Origin: Pomacea canaliculata
Lineage: Eukaryota > Mollusca > Gastropoda > Architaenioglossa > Ampullariidae
Direction of reading: 5' to 3'
DNA: 64,000 bases
Assembly (NCBI RefSeq): GCF_003073045.1
Contig: NC_037597.1
Span: forward strand, 3,100,190 to 3,164,189
The notes below the pieces were generated by a model that made no database searches, was not told where the DNA came from, and saw nothing but the letters and a program-made list of their open reading frames with translations. The stretch's first letter is position 1. Every line of letters begins with the position of its first letter. A program made the position numbers and the translations under genes. Of the stretch, positions 13,301 to 22,825 are shown one piece after another.

Positions 13301-14030
13301 CTGCGTTCTCCTACCCTGCCAATGATCCTGTCACTGCAATCCCTCCCTCTGTCAATCTAAATCTTGTTTCTCTTACTGTAAACCTTCCCCCTGAGACTGC
13401 AAGCCCTCCCCCTGAGACTGCAAGACCTCCCCCCGACATTGCCAGACCTCCCTCTTACACCGCAGAGCCTCCTCCCCCTTACGACGGCAATGTCCAGGGC
13501 GCAAGCTACCCGGATGCTGTGAACAAGCCACTCCCACAAAAATCCCAGTACCCGACAACCAAACAAACACCCTCAGCACCACCGGCTTCCCAGGTAGGTC
13601 TCTCACAACTGTCTTTGATCTTTTTAACACTCGCATAAAGGTGATCTTTGGTTTAGGACCTTTAGAGAATGCGCATGATTCCGCGCAAAAGTAAAAGGCA
13701 TTTGCTAAGTGCGCAAGCAGTCTCTGTATTTCTACTATCTTTGTATCTCTCTACCATTCCGTTGACGAAGTGTAGGTTATAACGGTTATTGTAAGTATAG
13801 AGACTTAGCATATGATTCGCTTTACATGGAGAGGACATGATGTAAAAATGTTCTATTTTTAGCCTACATCCCAGGCAGTGCACCCACACACATTCACACA
13901 CCCTGACACGCATACCGCCATATATATATATAGATACAAACACACAGGTTACGCTAGACGTAAACCATTATTATTAGCAATAATGATTAAGTTCACTAAA
14001 TATTTGCTAATGTTCCAGAGGAGGAAATAA
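2296..14030 (+). CDS. CUB gene 1: eight-CUB single-pass receptor with PPxY tail (5' partial)
   Basis: Predicted type I membrane protein, assembled from about 25 exons with canonical GT-AG borders and consistent phases. Exons: 2296-2420, 2657-2818, 3147-3231, 3381-3508, 3786-3959, 4427-4511, 4962-5086, 5200-5376, 5991-6069, 6238-6365, 6693-6866, 7577-7661, 8054-8179 (frameshift), 8294-8461, 8883-8964, 9334-9458, 9651-9830, 10203-10290, 10567-10691, 10946-11110, 11585-11675, 11862-11992, 12460-12648, 13139-13593, 14019-14030. The eight CUBs carry the 'YDY.EVFDG' and 'CG...FYS.G.S.YI.FHS' strands that define the fold. CUB domains bind protein or glycan ligands, often with calcium. Function is inferred only at the level of a cell-surface receptor. 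Signal peptide and first linker are not seen. The one defect is the frameshift in CUB5. The last-exon join is supported by homologous acceptors in genes 2 and 3. Confidence 0.82.
3147..3959 (+). CDS. Gene 1 CUB2 cassette: linker 3147-3231, halves 3381-3508 and 3786-3959
   Basis: The linker ends 'YPEGSSQYP'. The first half contains 'NRGWVFDTNDSQYVVHVVV' and 'CDFDYVEIFDS'. The second half contains 'RLCGTLTSREYYSTGQSLYI' and 'TFHSNG'. The intron between the two halves is largely an (ATG)n microsatellite tract. Paired closely with CUB4, including intron sequence after the donor. Confidence 0.85.
3601..3782. repeat. (GAT/ATG)n microsatellite tract in CUB2 intron
   Basis: Two nearly pure trinucleotide runs (about 3601-3641 and 3745-3780) flank degenerate ATGG/ATTG variants. 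They end just before the acceptor of exon 3786. Histidine-rich or methionine-rich open frames here are artefacts of the repeat. Confidence 0.95.
4331..4386. repeat. (CA)n dinucleotide microsatellite
   Basis: About 28 CA units within the intron between CUB2 and the CUB3 linker exon. Confidence 0.97.
4427..5376 (+). CDS. Gene 1 CUB3 cassette: linker 4427-4511, halves 4962-5086 and 5200-5376
   Basis: The linker begins 'CSSSTPLAAVLHNKQFLRYP'. The first half holds 'RDCGWSIQSASLDYVVHVTF' and 'CYSDYVQVYDG'. The second half holds 'ASVCGNEPGQEFYSYGRSLF' and 'IQFHSS', then 'GGFHLSYESV'. Phases fit the cassette rule. Its closest relative in the window is CUB5. Confidence 0.83.
5991..6866 (+). CDS. Gene 1 CUB4 cassette: linker 5991-6069, halves 6238-6365 and 6693-6866
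   Basis: The linker ends 'FLKYPEGSSAYPN'. The first half holds 'NANRGWVFYSTDPKYVVHI' and 'CDFDYIEVFDS'. The second half holds 'RLCGFMTRPQYYSTGEFLYL' and 'TFHSNG', then 'GFNITYRAAL'. It duplicates CUB2, and the intron sequence just after the final donor (gtaagttcaaaga) is also shared. Confidence 0.84.
7577..8461 (+). CDS. Gene 1 CUB5 cassette with frameshift: linker 7577-7661, halves 8054-8179 and 8294-8461
   Basis: Linker 'CSPSLPLAALLHDNKFLKYP'. The first half starts 'NYGCGWSIQSGSVNYTVHVT' but an extra base near 8121-8126 shifts the frame and gives an early stop. The expected ending 'CRYDYVQVHDG' continues in the next frame. The exon is 126 bp against 125 bp for the paralogous exon of CUB3, so the change is a single-base insertion. 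The second half 'KICGNHSQQEFYSSGQSLFI' is intact. This is either a sequence error or a real lesion that exon skipping might avoid. Confidence 0.75.
8883..9830 (+). CDS. Gene 1 CUB6 cassette: linker 8883-8964, halves 9334-9458 and 9651-9830
   Basis: The linker ends 'RYPENNENYYN'. The first half holds 'NLDCGWHFKTDSSNYVVHVN' and 'CSYDYIDIFDG'. The second half holds 'LCGQLGQQWEFYSTGQSMYI' and 'RFHSD', then 'GFRLTYTSAL'. Orthologous in position and wording to CUB2 of gene 2. Confidence 0.84.
10203..11110 (+). CDS. Gene 1 CUB7 cassette: linker 10203-10290, halves 10567-10691 and 10946-11110
   Basis: Linker contains 'NQNLRYPYLPVNYV'. The first half holds 'NADCYWLLQTSLLDYVVAVT' and 'CPYDYVQLFDG'. 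The second half holds 'GKVCRLTSETFYSSGPSMYI' and 'RFHSDGSTTKRGFQLTYRAV'. Counterpart of the damaged CUB3 of gene 2; the intact acceptor here (tttag/CAATG) shows what gene 2 lost. Confidence 0.84.
11484..11526. repeat. (CCTGT)n pentanucleotide repeat
   Basis: About eight tandem CCTGT units in the intron before the CUB8 linker. A weaker CCTGT-rich stretch is present at the same place in gene 2 (about 21826-21890). Confidence 0.95.
11585..12648 (+). CDS. Gene 1 CUB8 cassette: linker 11585-11675, halves 11862-11992 and 12460-12648
   Basis: Linker 'EYLQYPTASASYPN'. The first half holds 'NADRGWLIKTSDYDIGYTVH' and 'CANDYIEVFDG'. The second half holds 'GKLCGSTTRDFYGTWSSMYI' and 'RFHSNGAVTGRGFNLTYQAV'. 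The stalk after the domain contains a short tandem 'KKAVNKAVNE', a 12-bp repeat. The next exon encodes the membrane segment. Confidence 0.84.
13139..14030 (+). CDS. Gene 1 transmembrane and PPxY tail exons (13139-13593, 14019-14030)
   Basis: The exon opens with a hydrophobic segment 'AGIIAGPVVGGVVGIVCVVY', then a basic stop-transfer 'RCRRKQSTRN'. The cytoplasmic part is proline-rich with heptads of the form PPETAxP and two WW-ligand motifs, PPSY at 13447-13458 and PPPPY at 13468-13482. A strong donor (CAG/gtaggt at 13594) and an acceptor (ttccag/AGG at 14019) give a short last exon ending RRK-stop. Without splicing the frame would stop at 13638. Gene 2 has the same donor and acceptor positions, which favours splicing. 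Confidence 0.8.
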
Positions 14031-14045
14031 TAAAGTGCGCCATTC

Positions 14046-14165
14046 GTCCAGGCTACGGAGGAACACGTCTGTGTGAACACAGTAGAACACGTCTGTGTGA
14101 ACACTGTAGAACATGTCTGTGTGAACACTGTAGAACACTCAACACTGTAGAACAGTCTGTGGTGC
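14046..14165. repeat. About 29-bp tandem repeat (GTCTGTGTGAACACTGTAGAACA)
   Basis: Four imperfect units, the last two shortened, in the 3' flank of gene 1. Confidence 0.85.
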
Positions 14166-14402
14166 TGACAGGAGGATGACAGGTTCAGTGATGTCTGCTA
14201 GTTATTCAACTTTTCCTGTTTTCCTGAAGAGGAGGCGCAGCACCCACCACAAGGCAGCTGATGCTGGGACAGAGAGAACATCAACTGAGAGACGACAACA
14301 TCTCTTGAGTTGTCTTCACGCCAGTTCTCCACAATTGTTGTGTATTGGCCTGTATGTGAAGAAATAATACATCAGGAAAAATGAAAACATTTAATGTAAA
14401 TG

Positions 14403-14585
14403 CTACACAATAAAATCAGTATCACAATTGTTTACTATTCAGTGTCAGTACTACACAATACAATCACTATCACAATTGTTTACTATTCAGTGTCAGTACT
14501 ACACAATACAATCATTATCACAACTGTTTACTATTCAGTGTCAGTACTACACAATACAATCACTATCACAACTGTTTACTATTTC
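14403..14585. repeat. 48-bp tandem repeat, nearly four copies
   Basis: Units start at about 14403, 14451, 14499 and 14547 and differ by a few bases. A single-copy relative (TACACAATATAATCA...) lies in the 3' flank of gene 2 near 24455, so the array expanded in gene 1 after the gene duplication. Confidence 0.93.
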
Positions 14586-14619
14586 ACTATAGTGGCGCCG
14601 AACACACCAACTGCTGAGT

Positions 14620-15900
14620 TACATTTCCTTGATTTAATTAATTAAAGGCGGAGGTCAAAAGTTGACAGAAGATCACAGTTGGAAGAGTTTGCTGGAGAAA
14701 GGAATCCAAGCCATTGCGGGTCCAGCAAGGTAACCCCTGCTAGAGAGAGACAAAACAACGAAGATGTCGAACAGCAACGACGATAACAAGAAGGAGAATA
14801 AGACAGACGACAAGAAGAAAGAATTTTCTAATCCAGTATCTAACGCATCTTGTATATGTACATACATAAAGCGGGTATCCGAGAAGTAACGCATAGAAAA
14901 TGTTTGATGGCAAACACATAAACATCTATATTATAGATATCAGCTCTAAGCTCCTATAAAACACGGATGGACAGAGTGTGCGAGTACGTGTGCGCGCGTG
15001 TGTGTGTGTGTGTGTGCTATGCTCTATAACCAATGCACCAATAAACACATTTTATTCTCACGTGGATTCAAAAACGATCATATCGGCTGTCGTTTGCTTA
15101 GTTTGTCGGGAAGATGCTTCCACCTCGAGCTGATTTCGCACTAGAGGACAGATGGAGAGGGAGGAAACTGCAGTATCCAGAGGAAACCCCCGACGGCTGA
15201 GTACAGGTGTCACACACAGAGTGCCTCATCACCCAGAGCCTGTATCGACTGTCACATTAACTTACGATTGTTTTCTGTAACGGTACTTTCACAATGGGAA
15301 AACGATATTTACTGAGCAGTTCTCTTCATTCATTTATTGTCTCAAGAGTGTCAACTTGGGACAAACATGCGTCACGTGACTGCGATAAGGTATGGCCGTC
15401 TGTCTGTCGACTGAGACTCGTGTTCACGACCGTTTTCCATTGAAACTTTCATGACATAGGAAACCAGTGGAGAAAGTGAACCTCACATCGGGTAATAGCA
15501 CGAACTTTGGACAAAGAGACGAAAAGTGCATGATTCGTTTGGTCAAGATGATGTCCTAGGCTCTAACGAAAGATACAATTATTTACAAAATATGTTGTTG
15601 CTCATTATTTTGGAAATATTATGATCAAATGATGGTCTTAGAGTTTTACAATTAGCGTATTATTTTATGTTCGTCCGACAACAAGTCCAACTGAAAAATT
15701 GTAGCACATCGACTGTGACATCTTGTGATGTCTCATAAATTTAAATCATTGATTAAACAATCTGTACCTTTATATTTGTTTATGTGTCTCCTCAATTTTG
15801 TACCCTGTTCTGCTAAGCTTAGTCAAGATGGATATTTTTGCCTTAAATAGGACAATATTTTCGTCAAGGGACCCACCTAACTGAAAGAAACGCTATTAAC
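14620..15900. other. Intergenic spacer between CUB genes 1 and 2
   Basis: No convincing exon. A short lysine-rich frame (ATG at 14764, 'MSNSNDDNKKENKTDDKKK', 41 codons) is visible but has no support. A possible polyadenylation signal AATAAA lies near 15041 (context caccAATAAAcac), and a GT-rich run near 15000. Confidence 0.4.
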
Positions 15901-16226
15901 AAATCTTGGTAGACCCACCCAGAACTCATCAATACCCGGTTATTGGCTTCTACCCGGTCTGTGTGACATGTCGAGTAAACATACTTTGTAAACAGTGGGG
16001 CAGGTTTGTAAAATCTGGGTCTCGGTGGACCTGTCAGAAGCTGAAGAACATGCTAGATTGTTCTGCTGCCGTCTGCTCTCTTTATCAGCAACATCATCGC
16101 ACTCTTGCGAAATCCCTTGTGCACACAAATCGACTTGGACAGGTATTGACTGGCCTCACCTGCACGTCACATCCGGTTGATCTGTGCTGCATGAGAGAGA
16201 AATCATCGAGAGATGCACAGGGCGCC

Positions 16227-16284
16227 ATGGGAACACGAAGGTTGTGTTTGATCGCTTGGACTGTAGCGACAGGTATCGTGACAG
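16227..16284 (+). CDS. Gene 2 start and signal-peptide exon
   Basis: ATG in a strong context (GGCGCCATGG). It encodes 'MGTRRLCLIAWTVATGIVTG', a basic n-region followed by a hydrophobic core, then a phase-1 donor (ACAG/gtaaat). Gene 3 has a homologous exon (26037-26100) with the same final VTG and phase, which is strong support for the start. Confidence 0.8.
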
Positions 16285-19200
16285 GTAAATATCCTACCTG
16301 TGATGAATATTAACGTGTCAGGTGTAAGCTAACAGCAGAGTGTGGATTAATAATAATAATAATACACCTGTAGCGATGTCTGTGTACTGCTGTGTTCACA
16401 ACCCTGTGATTGACAGTGACAATATCTGTTCACAATATTTCGTTCGCGATCAAAAGCCTGCATTCAGAAAATACTGATAAAACCAGAAGAATGAAAGGAC
16501 AGACAGAGTGAGGGTGTGGTCAATGGTGCCTCACCGACAAGTCAAGATGACCTGGGGATTGTAGGAGCCAGCGGTTACACAGACCACCGAGTGGAGACCA
16601 GACAACGGGCCTACCCTGTCCTGTCTACTGCAGATGACACCTGGAACACTAAGGGTTAAAAACTGTATACACACAGGCTGTCTCTGTGTTGTAAGTGAAC
16701 ATGAGGTTGCCTAGCAACCTGCTAATGATAAAAACATGGGGCAAGTTGAATGGTTTCTACCGTGTCACTGCTGTGTCCTTTCCTGCTCTACATACCACAC
16801 CCTGTGTGTAAACGTGTGTGTACGTGCTTGTGTTTGTGTATGTGTTGTGTGTGTGCGTATGAGTATTATAGGAGAAACAAATAGCAAACAGAAAGAGAAA
16901 ATAAGAAAACAACTACTTTTCTTTATTATAACTCGCTACATATGTACATCTGTCCGCATTTAGATAGAAAGGATTGTATTATTTTTGCGTGTGCATCAAT
17001 ATATATGTAAACACGGCCATGTTTTCCTTGGTTATATCTATTTCACTTGTGTCTTATTAATTTTTTTAAAACTCTTTCCCACTATTAATATTTTAAAGTG
17101 TTTTCACTATTTCACTAGGATTTTATCAGTCTTCTACATTTGGACGACTGTTTATGTTCTTAACTGAACGGTCGTAACCTTCACACATTTGTAGTGGGAA
17201 TATCAGAGGGCAAAGGTCATTGAGGAATATTGATGCATCCTGTTCCCCATCATCATCATCATCATCATCTACTGCCAGAGTTTCTAACTTTGAGTAATGC
17301 TCTGTTTGAATTCCCTGAAAGTTTTATTTGTGCTCGGCGATTATCTGTGTTGTACTCTTCCACTGATCGCTGATTTTTCTCAATTTTCCCCAGGTGCTGT
17401 ACCAGGCTCAGACAGCCAGTGCATTGCAGACTCAAGGCCTGCACATCTTATTGCAGAACCGAACAGAACTTCGTCCTTCACTGTCCAGTCCTTGGCAAAG
17501 TACAGTAGGACTTGTCCATAGTCACCTGCACAAACTTCATGAACTCACCCGCTGTAGTCTCGATAGACTTGAGGCTCTTAAATAATGGTTTAACGGAAAC
17601 TGATTTCTTTTCAGCTTTAAGCTTAGGATATATTCCAAAACTAAATGAGAAATCAAAAGTTTCTGTGCAAGTAGTGTTTGTTAGTTTCAGCTGCTGCGAC
17701 TATTTTCATCTTAGATGACATGTACAATCTAGTGTTCACATGACAGGAGGTCCTACTGACAACTCGTGAGCAGTGGATGAATAGGTTGTTTTTACAACAG
17801 TGACATCGTTCTAGTCCTGGGGTAGGTTGCAAGGATGCATAATATGACAATGTTTTCCTTTCTTCAGCAACGCAAGCTGTGAGTGGCTCATCAGCTCCAA
17901 CACCATCAGCACCAGACTGCGCTTGACGGCGGCCATCTTCAATCTCCGATCATACAACGGGTCGTGTGTGGACAACTTCACAGTCTTCGATGGTCAGTCT
18001 TCCCAGTAGCACTACTGCCTCAGTAAATCATCACTTTCTACAGATTTCACTAGTCTGAAATCATCTATGATGTTAAAAGGTGTGAGGGTTTATGTCTGTG
18101 TATGAGTGTATCATCCTTTCTCTCCTCTATTATATATATATACACGAGTGTACGTGAGACAAAGGGTGAAAGAGCTAAACACTAATTGTTGTGCAGGTAA
18201 CTCTTCCTCTTCCCCCATCCTGCTGTCGACCTGCTCCACCATTGACTTTCCCATCTACAGCAGCGGAAGTGACGTGCTGGTCTCTTTCACTACCGGAAGC
18301 GATGACTCCTGGGAAACAAGCGATTTTGTCATTAACTACGAAGTGTTTGGATTCAGTAGTAAGTCACTGATGTCCACAAAGTCCAACAAAACTTTAAAAA
18401 TATTGTCAAAAGCTATTAGTAAAGTTCTGTTTTAATTTGCAAGAAATGCTGAAAACTTTCTATGTACATGTAGATGCAGAAAAAACAAATGGAGAAATTT
18501 TTTGTAGGACATTTACTGAAGAATAAGAAGTGTTATTTATAGATCACTAGCTTCATTTTGTGTAGTTGAATATTGTTACTATTTACATGTATCACTGGGC
18601 AAACACACACACGCACACACACACAAACAACACGGACGCACTCAACAAGCATTTCTGAGGGATGATGAATGGTAAGTAATCAGCAGCTGTCATCAGCTTG
18701 TTTGGTCCATTGTCATCCAAGCCGGAAATGCTCCTCTTCACATCTTTGTTCTAATCAAACACATTATGTTCCAGATGTAGAGTGCTAACACATTATATTA
18801 CAGTTATAGTAGAGCAGCTTTCACACATTATGTTTCACTAGTACTGTATTACATATTATGTTGCAGCCTGCGCTTCTGATGTTCTACTGAGAGCTGTCTA
18901 CCGCAATCCGCAGTACTTAGAGTACCCAGAAAACAACCAAAACTATACCAAGTAATAAATTCGGTTGATGCACTTATAATTTGTTATTCAATAAGACATT
19001 TACAATAGCAGTTGTCTAAGAGGAGTACAAAGATAGCAGGAGACATGAAGTGTACATCAGTTTCTAAAAAAAATAACTCTGGGGTGATATCATTCGATGT
19101 CTTGATGACAGGTTCTTGCTGAAGTGGCCATCTTTGCTTGTGTAGATCGTGTCAGTGTTAGTCAATGTTTCATGGTCGGTGTCGTCATCAAGGATGTTAT

Positions 19201-19608
19201 CTGTGCACTAAATAAATAAATAAATAAGAAAAATATTAAGAAATATTTCAGTGACAGCACTGAATACTGACACAGCTACTTTCTGTTGCCATCTGTGCTC
19301 ATCATTAACATTTCTTGTCAACCCATTACCGACTGATTGGCTAAGTTGTTTTTATTTATTTTTTTCAGCAACGCTGACTATGGTTGGCTCGTCCAAACTA
19401 GCCGTGACGACTACGTTGTGCACGTGACTTTCATGTTTGTTAGCACAGAGTCTGGACGTGACTGCTCCTACGACTACATTGACGTGTACGATGGTATGGT
19501 CGAGAACGCAGTTGATAACCAGTCGACTTTTCAAATGCGAATAATGTCCCTTCACGATCTTCTCGTTCACTATGCCTCCATGCTAACGTCCCTTGTTTTT
19601 TTTGTTTT

Positions 19609-19641
<33 letters not shown>

Positions 19642-22600
19642 CGTTTTCCTTATTTTTTTCTCTCCGTCCACCTTTGAAATCTTTCATTTCCCCTCCTTTA
19701 TTACCTTAGGATAAAATACACAGTTCATTCAATAAAGAAAGAAGAGGAATTGATTGAAACTAAAACATCGATGTTGTCCATGAAGACAGTTCTCTCATCC
19801 CACAGGGACATCTGCTCTATCCAGGAAGCTTGTAAGACTTTGTGGGATGCTGGCGATGCAGCGTGAGGTCTACAGCTCTGGTCAGTCTCTACTCATCCGG
19901 TTTCACAGCGATTCTACGGAAACTGGACAAGGCTTCCGACTGCTCTACACAGCCGTTAGTCGTTCAGAAGGTCCGCAGGACTCAGGTAAGTCTGACGGAC
20001 ACGAAAGACATTTCTACAAAAGTTCAGTTTTGATCATTTTGTATCGTATGCAATGGATTCATGTATGTATTGTGCACAATGTAAGAGTTATATTACCAAT
20101 TATTTGTGTGCTAGTTCTGTGCCCTGAGCTCGGTGAATCCTCCAGTGCTGACAACTTGTCTGTGTTTGTTTATTTATTTAAACACGTCTCATCAACAGAA
20201 AATTAAGGAAAGAAAGAGAACTCTGTCACTTTTATCAGATGGAGTTAACATTTGCTGATTTGTAACAGATAAAATGTGTTCACACCATCGAGAAGTCAAC
20301 ACTACCACACATCTTCTGATATACTCTACCAGCTTCACCGACTCTGCTAAGTGAGAAACAGTTTCATAAATTATTGAGTGTAAAAAAGCTTTCGTTAGTA
20401 ATAATTGTCGCAATTAAAGATTTCATAATTATGAAAACATTATCCAAAATGTTCTGTTAATGTAGCATATAGTTGCGTAAATGTAAAACGTTTACAGATA
20501 TTTAAACACTTGAAGCTTTGGTATTTCATGCAAACATGTGCATGGATATATCAACAAAGTATTTTACTCTGCAAACTCTGTTTCATGTATCGCAATACTA
20601 GCTGTAGCTGGCTCCTTCAGACAAGTATCAATGACTACGTTGTTCACGTGACTTTCACGTATGTCAACATGCAAACTACCGACAATTGTTCCCACGACTA
20701 CGTGGAGCTATTTGACCGTAAGTCGATCTTAACTTTGTCTGCGCTATTGTCGTAAGTCTAATGACAGTTGCACACATTACTAGTAATATTACAGGATATA
20801 TTAACTATACTAAGGTTTTCTTGATGCTAGTAAAGACACTTGTTGCTATGGTGATGTCCCGGCCGCCGTTGGTCTCAAGGCAACAAGGAATAAGTCGCTC
20901 AATGTCCTCAGGTCAAAGGGCAGCATGACCTACGTCACCGACTATTTCTTCTCAAGCCTCTTCCTCTCTTTTTAAAAGTGATGTCTGATGAAGATATGAC
21001 ATTTTCCTCTGTTAGGTTACAAGACTCTAGCGACACAACACCTTTTAAAAAAGTAAAATTAAGATAAAACATGTTTATGTGGAAGCAAATATAGTATTTT
21101 TTTGCTCAAAAGATTTCTTTTGGTAAATTTTGAACAGAACAAGGAAAAAAGCATGAATATCAATTATAACCCTTCTCTCTCACACACACACACACTGTCT
21201 GACAACCTCAGTTCACACCTGGTTTTTAAATGGAAACGAGTTGTGTAAAATAAGGATTTGCTTGTGTACAGTGTCCAAGCTCTGCCCACAGCCTGGGCAA
21301 GGTGTGCCAGTCTACGTCACGTGACTTTTACAGCTCGGCGTCCTCTATGGGGTCCTCTATAGGGTCCTCTATGTACATCAAGTTTCGCAGCGATGCCATT
21401 ACAGCAGGAAGAGGATTCATGCTGACGTACCAAGCTGTTCCTCGTTCAAGTCTGCCTACAACTACAGGTTAATTGTAAATTACTCATTACTGGTAAATTA
21501 CTCAGTGATGGTCAGTCCTGCAGTTGTGTCTGCTGCAACACAGGATGATGTGAGTTTCGATGTAGTCCTGTAGTTGGTTGAACATCAGATTGAGATGACT
21601 CCGACTGTCACACCTGGACCAAGACCAGGGAGTCATTGTGAGCCTCCACAAGTCGACTGTTAGACGAGGAATCCTTTATTTCCTATTTTCTTAAACTCAT
21701 ATTATCCCGTGTACTCTCTCACGTCACCAGATCCAAATACATTTGTTATATCATGTCAAACGCCACACTATGTGTCACATAATGTCAAATCCTACAAACA
21801 TCATGCTGTACATCACAGCGTGTCCTACAGTATACCCTGTCCCCACCCTGTCTACAGTATACCCTGTCCTCACCCTGTCCTGTCACAGTCATGGTTCATG
21901 TTCAATACAAAAATCACGTGATTTCTTACTTACAGCGAGTACATGCTCTCGCTACCCACCGCCCCTAACAGCCAGGAGGTACAATGAAGAGTATCTGCAG
22001 TACCCGACTACCTCGTCAAGCTACCCCAGGTAAGGCTGAGCCTCGTTAAAAATGAAGTTGGATGATGTTTCCTGGTGTAAAATTGAAATATATAATACTG
22101 AGAAAAAATGCTTTGGTTATGACTGGTAATTTTATATAAATACAGTCCTTAACATGCTTCATTAAGTTGCTAATGAGTACACGACTTTTTTAATAAAATC
22201 ATCAAAACAGAAAGAAGTTAGAGCCTTAACGTCCAGAAATTTGATTGGAAAGAAGTTACTAAGGGTGGGGAGACAATCTAGGTCCCAGACTTTGGTTTAT
22301 CAACATAAGAAAGACATAAAATGAAGGAGGAGGGATTTATCAGTCTCTTCTACAGTCAGCTCATTGTCACCTCATTAAATAACATCTCATTATCTAAAAC
22401 TAAAAGGTGTCCGGCCATGTTTTCACATGCATGCTGGTCTTTACTGGTTTCATTTTCAGCAACGTCGACTGTGGCTGGGTCCTTGTAACTACTTTTGACA
22501 ACTACGTCGTGCACGTGACTTTCACGTTCGTTAACGTGGAGTATGCTAGCTATTGTCCCTATGACTACATTGAAGTCTTTGACGGTAAGTACAAGCTTAC

Positions 22601-22788
22601 TCAATGAACATTTACTTACCTATGCTTTCTGAATCTTTTTTTTACTTACTTGGTGACTTATTCACAATGCATAATACTGTGTATAGTCTGTCCAAGTCTT
22701 TGACGTCCAAGCAAACACACACACACATACATACATGCACTAGTAGAAAGACATCATCATCATCATCATCCATCCTCCATCATCATCA

Positions 22789-22825
<37 letters not shown>

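Noticed and set aside
13357..13636. Minus-strand frames opposite the gene 1 tail, and the same at 23540-23831 for gene 2.
   Set aside because: Shadow frames of the proline-rich coding repeat on the + strand.
14400..14585. CRISPR-like array of direct repeats.
   Set aside because: The 48-bp units are contiguous with no unique spacers; it is a eukaryotic minisatellite.
14588..14606. TGGCGCCGAACA resembling a tRNA-Lys primer-binding site, followed by a lysine-rich gag-like frame at 14764.
   Set aside because: The region aligns with the 3' flank of gene 2 (GTGGCTGTAGTGACACCTACC near 24500), so it is duplicated host flank. No LTR ends or pol are present.
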